A DNA stretch of 9,069 nt from an uncultured Clostridia bacterium (GTDB lineage: Bacteria > Bacillota_A > Clostridia > TANB77 > CAG-508): assembly GCA_947588915.1 (NCBI GenBank), contig CANPZA010000061.1:1-9069 (forward strand). The letters are read 5' to 3'. The notes under the pieces are model-generated. The model did no database searches. It saw nothing but the letters and a program-made list of their open reading frames with translations, and was not told the origin of the DNA. The position numbers were made by a program, and so were the translations under genes. Positions 5,619 to 9,069 of the stretch are shown piece after piece. Every line of letters starts with the position of its first letter. Within the stretch, counting starts at the first letter, position 1.

Positions 5619-7169
5619 ATGTTAGTATCAATAATAGTAACTTTTGCTATTACTGTTGCTATTGCCTCACCCATAGCATTTACGATAGGTTCTAATCATA
5701 GGAAAAAAGTAGCTGAGCAGGAGTTAGATAGTGCTGAAGCTCAAGCAAAAAGAGTGGTAGAGGAGGCAGAAAAGGATGCCGACAGAATAAAAAAAGAAGC
5801 AGTAATTGAAGCAAAAGCAGATGCTTTAAAGCAAAAAGAAGAAGCAGAAAAGGAAATACTTCATAGAAAAAATGAGTTAAAAGAGACTGAAAAAAGAATT
5901 AACCAAAGACAAGATTTATTAGATAAAAGATTTAGCATTATAGAGGAAAAGGAAAGCAGTCTTACTCAAAAGCAAAAGGACATTGAAAAATCAGAAAATG
6001 CATTAAGAGAAGTTGAAAAAGAAAAACATAATGAATTACTAAAAATTTCTAAAATGACAGAACAAGAAGCAAAAAAAGAACTAATGAAAAATTTGGAAGA
6101 TGAGATGAAACAAGAGATGGCAGCGTATATTATTGAAAGCCAAAACAAAGCAAAATATGAAGTTGAGAAAAAAGCCAAAACAATGATTGCAGAGGCAATT
6201 CAAAGATGCGCAACAGACCATACAGCAGAAGCAACAGTATCTGTTGTAAATTTACCAAGTGATGACATGAAAGGAAGAATAATAGGAAGAGAAGGAAGAA
6301 ATATAAAAGCAATTGAAACACTTACAGGAATAGATATAATAATTGATGATACACCAGATGTTATTGTATTATCAAGTTTTGATCCAATTAGAAGAGAAGT
6401 TGCAAGAATTGCAATAGAAAGACTTATGATGGATGGAAGAATACATCCAGGAAAAATTGAAGAAATGGTTGAAAAAGCCAAAGTTGAAGTTGCAAATACT
6501 ATAAAAGATGAAGGTGAAAGAGCTTTATATGAAACTGGTGTTATAAATCTTCATCCTGACTTAGTACAACTTTTAGGAAAATTAAGATATAGAACAAGTT
6601 ATGGACAAAATGTACTTAACCATTCTATTGAAGTTGCTCATATAGCAGGACTTCTAGCTTCAGAATTAGGTCTTGATGTTTCTTTTGTAAAAAGAGCTGG
6701 CCTATTACATGATATTGGAAAATCTGTAGACCATGAAGCAGAAGGTACTCACGTAGAACTTGGCGTTGAAATTTTGAAAAAGTATAAAGAATCAGAAAAA
6801 GTAATTAATGCAGTTGCAGCTCATCATGGAGATGTTGAGCCAGAAACAATAGAAGCTATTTTAGTTCAGGCGGCAGATACAGTTTCTGCTGCAAGACCTG
6901 GAGCAAGAAGAGAGACAGTAAGTACATATATTAAACGTTTACAAAAACTTGAAGAGATATGCAATGGATACAAAGGTGTTGATAAATCATATGCTATTCA
7001 AGCAGGACGTGAAGTAAGAATTATCGTAAAACCAGATGAAATCGATGATGCAGGAGCTGTTCTTATGGCAAGAAATATTGCATCTCAAATAGAAAAAGAA
7101 ATGAATTATCCAGGTCAAGTTAAAGTAAATGTAATAAGAGAAACGAGAGCTATAGAAACAGCAAAATAA
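5619..7169 (+). CDS. rny: Ribonuclease Y
   Basis: The product is 516 residues from the ATG at 5619, close to the 520 of B. subtilis RNase Y. I chose this start because GGAGG (5609–5613) is 5 nt upstream; an earlier in-frame ATG at 5580 lacks a ribosome binding site and would put 13 extra residues before the membrane anchor. Domains in order are a membrane helix (about 3–25), a long glutamate/lysine-rich coiled coil (about 28–190), a KH RNA-binding domain with GREG loop (223–226), and an HD domain with the metal-binding HD pair in LLHDIGKS (H364, D365) and AAHHGD further on. RNase Y is a membrane-anchored endoribonuclease that begins mRNA decay in many Firmicutes. It has its own promoter and a leader. 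recA or recX, often found upstream, are absent from this window. Confidence 0.97.
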   Translation: MLVSIIVTFAITVAIASPIAFTIGSNHRKKVAEQELDSAEAQAKRVVEEAEKDADRIKKEAVIEAKADALKQKEEAEKEILHRKNELKETEKRINQRQDLLDKRFSIIEEKESSLTQKQKDIEKSENALREVEKEKHNELLKISKMTEQEAKKELMKNLEDEMKQEMAAYIIESQNKAKYEVEKKAKTMIAEAIQRCATDHTAEATVSVVNLPSDDMKGRIIGREGRNIKAIETLTGIDIIIDDTPDVIVLSSFDPIRREVARIAIERLMMDGRIHPGKIEEMVEKAKVEVANTIKDEGERALYETGVINLHPDLVQLLGKLRYRTSYGQNVLNHSIEVAHIAGLLASELGLDVSFVKRAGLLHDIGKSVDHEAEGTHVELGVEILKKYKESEKVINAVAAHHGDVEPETIEAILVQAADTVSAARPGARRETVSTYIKRLQKLEEICNGYKGVDKSYAIQAGREVRIIVKPDEIDDAGAVLMARNIASQIEKEMNYPGQVKVNVIRETRAIETAK

Positions 7170-7198
7170 AAATAGGCGGTTTTATATACCGCCTATTT
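7170..7198 (+). terminator. Strong intercistronic hairpin between rny and ymdB
   Basis: AAATAGGCGGT (7170–7180) pairs perfectly with ACCGCCTATTT (7188–7198), giving 11 bp with a 7-nt loop, the most stable stem in the gap. It begins one base after the rny stop codon. The 3' side ends ATTT and is followed by AAATAAG, so a proper U-tract is missing. It may be a partial terminator or a 3'-end stabiliser that lowers ymdB expression relative to rny. Confidence 0.6.
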
Positions 7199-7222
7199 AA
7201 ATAAGTATGTAGAGGTGTTAAT

Positions 7223-8012
7223 GTGAAATTTTTAATTATAGGAGATGTAGTAGGTAGAAGTGGGCTTAATATCATAAAAAACAACATTAATGAAATTATT
7301 AAAAAAGAAAATATAACTTTTGTTATAATAAACGGAGAAAATTCTTCTTCTGGAAGAGGAATAAAAGAAAGAGAAATGAATGAACTTTTCTTAGATGGCG
7401 CAAATGTAATTACAATGGGAAATCATTTGTATTACAGAAAAGAAGCAAAAAAACTTTACGAAACGGTAGATAGATTACTTATACCTGCAAATGTTACAAA
7501 CTTAAATGGACACGGCGTAAATGTACAAGTAGTAAAAAACAAAAAAATTGCAGTAGTAAACTTATTGCGGAAAAGTAAACATGGGTGAGGTAAATCAAGA
7601 AAATATTAAAGACCCATTTGAAACAATAAAAGAAATATTAAAAGATTTAAAAAGTCAAAATGTAGACTATATTTTTATAGATTTCCATGCAGAAGCAACC
7701 GCAGAGAAAATAGCACTTAGTCATTTTGTGGAAGATGATGTTACATGCGTATATGGAACACATACACATGTTCAAACTGCAGATGAAGAAATATATAAAT
7801 CTGGTATGGCATATATAACAGATGTTGGAATGTGTGGACCTAAAGATAGTGTGCTTGGGCTTAAAAAGGAAATAGCAATTAGAAGATTTGTTACCGGTGA
7901 AAAGATAAAATACGAATGTAGTGATAACGAAGGATTTTTAAGGAGCATAATTGTTGAAACAGACGATGCTACAAATAAAGCTATATCAATAAAGAGGTAT
8001 AATATAAATTAA
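7223..8012 (+). pseudogene. ymdB: YmdB-family metallophosphoesterase, split by a +1 frameshift
   Basis: The first frame (GTG 7223 to stop at 7588) ends KKIAVVNLL then RKSKHG. The second frame (open to 8012; first ATG 7581) continues GKVNMGEVNQENIKDPF. Removing one base near C7568 joins them as VVNLL-GKVNMGEV, giving 262 residues against 264 in B. subtilis YmdB. The metal ligands are all present but divided: D8, E39, N40 and N67 (GDVVG, NGEN, GNH) in the first half, and the histidines of DFHAEAT and GTHTHVQTAD in the second. Neither half alone can build the dinuclear site. YmdB is a phosphodiesterase that affects biofilm and developmental gene expression in Bacillus, and it neighbours rny and spoVS in many Firmicutes. 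GAGGTG at 7212–7217 precedes the GTG start. Both halves remain otherwise well conserved, so the break is recent or is a sequencing error. Confidence 0.9.
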
Positions 8013-8019
8013 GTAAAAG

Positions 8020-8037
8020 TTTACTTTACAAAGTAAA
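8020..8037. repeat. Inverted repeat after ymdB
   Basis: TTTACTTT and AAAGTAAA flank a 2-nt centre just past the ymdB stop; as RNA it would form a 7-bp stem with a 4-nt loop. AAGTAAA recurs at 8012–8018 and 8047-ish, so the stretch is a small cluster of one heptamer in both orientations. No U-tract follows, so termination is doubtful. Confidence 0.3.
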
Positions 8038-8055
8038 TAAAAAGTAAAATAACTA

Positions 8056-8084
8056 TTGCATAATTTTAATATATTAAGTATAAT
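8056..8084 (+). promoter_or_regulatory. Sigma-A promoter of spoVS
   Basis: TTGCAT (8056–8061) and TATAAT (8079–8084) are separated by 17 nt. Both hexamers and the spacing are identical to the rny promoter at 5427–5455. Transcription would start at about 8091. Confidence 0.75.
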
Positions 8085-8092
8085 TCATATAT

Positions 8093-8113
8093 AGTTATTT
8101 ATATAACTTTTTT
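8093..8113 (+). promoter_or_regulatory. 5'-end stem-loop with U-tract in the spoVS leader
   Basis: AGTTAT (8093–8098) pairs with ATAACT (8103–8108) around a 4-nt loop and runs into six T (8108–8113). The expected transcript start is at about 8091, so the spoVS mRNA would begin almost directly with this stem. It could protect the 5' end, or stop read-through from ymdB. The stem is short and AT-rich. Confidence 0.35.
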
Positions 8114-8135
8114 GTGTACATAAGAGGAGGAAAAA

Positions 8136-8405
8136 ATGGAAATATTAAAGATATCAGCAAAGTCTAGTCCAAATGGAGTAGCAGGAGCAATAGCAGGTTT
8201 AGTAAAAGAAAATGGAAAAGTGGAAATGCAAGCTATAGGTGCAGGAGCAATAAATCAGGCAATAAAAGCAGTAGCAATAGCAAGAGGCTTTGTAGCCCCT
8301 TCAGGTGTAGAACTTACATGTACACCTTCATTTACAGAAGTTACTATTGATGATGAAGAAAAAACAGGAATTAGATTTACAGTAGAGCCAAAAACACAAA
8401 TGTAA
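8136..8405 (+). CDS. spoVS: Stage V sporulation protein S
   Basis: This 89-residue protein begins MEILKISAKSSPNGVAGAIA and is nearly colinear with the 86-residue B. subtilis SpoVS, including GAGAINQAIKAVAIARGFVAPSGVELTC-type core residues (about 35–62). The fold is Alba-like, a small alpha/beta nucleic-acid-binding type. In Bacillus it affects the passage to stage V of sporulation and septation. SpoVS homologues also occur in organisms that do not sporulate, so its presence does not prove sporulation. GAGGAGG (8124–8130) is 5 nt before the ATG. It has its own promoter and a strong terminator, so it can be expressed apart from the broken ymdB. Confidence 0.97.
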   Translation: MEILKISAKSSPNGVAGAIAGLVKENGKVEMQAIGAGAINQAIKAVAIARGFVAPSGVELTCTPSFTEVTIDDEEKTGIRFTVEPKTQM

Positions 8406-8421
8406 TTATATAAACTAAAAC

Positions 8422-8458
8422 AAAAAAGAACCACCCGAAAATGGGTGGCACTTTTTTT
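8422..8458 (+). terminator. Strong, probably bidirectional terminator of spoVS
   Basis: CCACCC (8431–8436) and GGGTGG (8443–8448) form a GC-rich stem with loop GAAAAT. AAAAAAG on the left can pair with CTTTTTT on the right beyond a 2x2 internal loop, and seven T (8452–8458) follow. On the minus strand the same stem is followed by TTCTTTTTTG, so it can also end the convergent gene, whose stop codon overlaps the T-run. Confidence 0.92.
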
Positions 8459-8948
8459 AAGCAAAAAAAGTAATTACATCTGATGCCGTTAGTGTTATAG
8501 ATAAACTCTTGAGTTCTGATATGAACAACAATTTTTGTTTATCTGTAAGAGAAGATACTTCGTGAATTAATTTATTCACAATTTCACTGTCTGTCTGGCC
8601 TGCTTGAACATTTAAACCTCTAATTTCATCCATATTAATTTTCCTTTCTTTGTTTATTGGAATTATGAAGCTACTGCAAAGCAGTGATAATTCCTTAGAG
8701 TTTTTTTCAACGTTTTTGCTACTTGTAGATGGTGTAAACAATTCCTCCTTTAATTTAAAAAATTCTTCATTTTTTTCTTTTATCATAGGTATTAATTTTT
8801 CTTTGCTTATGTTAAGCCGACTTGCACAGTTTTGTACAATCATTTTAATCATAAGTTCAAGCTCCTCTAATGTAGCCATTCTGTTTTTGCACATAAGAGG
8901 AAAGTTTGACATATCAGTAGATGCCACCCACACAACATTATCAAGCAA
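8457..8948 (-). CDS. Hypothetical protein, 163 residues
   Basis: I do not recognise this protein. The start is a TTG at 8948, because AAGGGAGTG (8964–8956) is 7 nt upstream. A possible internal start ATG at 8877 (MATLEEL) has no better site. It has no signal peptide and no membrane segment. Residues about 24–70 are predicted helical and charged (MATLEELELMIKMIVQ, then SKEKLIPMIKEKNEEF). Residues 72–85 are a serine/lysine-rich linker. Residues about 107–163 form a second helical block ending TASDVITFFA. It has three cysteines (MCKN, QNCAS, LLCSS), not arranged as a metal site. Codon use matches its neighbours. It is monocistronic with a consensus promoter and shares a terminator with spoVS. 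Function unknown. Confidence 0.75.
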   Translation of the reverse strand: MLDNVVWVASTDMSNFPLMCKNRMATLEELELMIKMIVQNCASRLNISKEKLIPMIKEKNEEFFKLKEELFTPSTSSKNVEKNSKELSLLCSSFIIPINKERKINMDEIRGLNVQAGQTDSEIVNKLIHEVSSLTDKQKLLFISELKSLSITLTASDVITFFA

Positions 8949-9033
8949 CCCAATTCACTCCCTTATATAATTATATAATCATCTTAAATATAACAAAAAT
9001 CTTTATATAAAAACTAATACTAATGCAGTAGAT

Positions 9034-9062
9034 ATTATACTACTTTTTAAAAATTATGTCAA
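9034..9062 (-). promoter_or_regulatory. Perfect-consensus sigma-A promoter for the hypothetical gene
   Basis: On the minus strand TTGACA (9062–9057) and TATAAT (9039–9034) match the consensus at all twelve positions with a 17-nt spacer. Transcription would start near 9027, giving a leader of about 80 nt before the TTG start. Confidence 0.88.
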
Positions 9063-9069
9063 GTAATTC

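Noticed and set aside
7560..7590. Programmed +1 frameshift in ymdB
   Set aside because: No prfB-like slippery site: re-pairing after UUG would be poor, and there is no upstream Shine-Dalgarno-like stimulator next to the break.
8136..8405. SpoVS as proof that the organism sporulates
   Set aside because: SpoVS homologues are found in non-sporulating bacteria, and no other sporulation gene is present here.
8650..8970. Plus-strand 106-codon open frame opposite the hypothetical gene
   Set aside because: The minus-strand frame has a consensus promoter, a well-spaced ribosome binding site and a shared terminator; the plus frame has none.

Overview
The window is AT-rich DNA with AGA/ATA/AAA-heavy codon use, strong GGAGG-type ribosome binding sites and simple sigma-A-like promoters. 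The order rny–ymdB–spoVS is a well-known Firmicutes block. Together these point to a low-GC Firmicute, most likely a Clostridia-type anaerobe. No species can be named from the sequence.

Layout. (1) 1–728, minus strand: 3' truncated by the window edge, an open frame for a DUF3644/HEPN-type protein with its own promoter. (2) 855–1137: a non-coding stretch holding a 50-nt imperfect hairpin and a candidate promoter for the next gene. (3) 1138–1746, plus: a two-helix membrane protein with a bacterial PH domain. (4) 1747–1931: convergent intergenic region with a hairpin, a 12-bp tandem repeat and a tiny ORF. (5) 1932–2621, minus: an AlkD-type DNA alkylation repair glycosylase starting at TTG. (6) 2830–5397, plus: an apparent three-gene operon, maf–caxA-like antiporter–stand-alone E2-like acyltransferase domain protein, closed by a strong intrinsic terminator. 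(7) 5427–7198, plus: promoter, 157-nt leader and rny (RNase Y). (8) 7223–8012: ymdB, split by a single-base frameshift. (9) 8056–8458: spoVS with its own promoter and a strong, probably bidirectional, terminator. (10) 8457–8948, minus: an unrecognised 163-residue protein behind a perfect-consensus promoter.

How the parts relate. RNase Y (membrane-anchored endoribonuclease), YmdB (metallophosphoesterase) and SpoVS (small Alba-like regulator) are neighbours in many Firmicutes and are tied to RNA turnover and development. Here a strong hairpin separates rny from ymdB, and spoVS has a separate promoter with the same two hexamers as the rny promoter. The maf operon combines nucleotide-pool housekeeping, cation exchange and an acyltransferase-fold protein whose active-site histidine appears to be absent.

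Most of the window is ordinary chromosomal content. The points most worth following are the HEPN/DUF3644 gene at the left edge with a disturbed start region and a nearby structured element, the frameshifted ymdB, the degenerate E2-like protein, and the strongly promoted unknown gene at the right edge. I see no CRISPR array, tRNA, rRNA, insertion sequence or prophage module.
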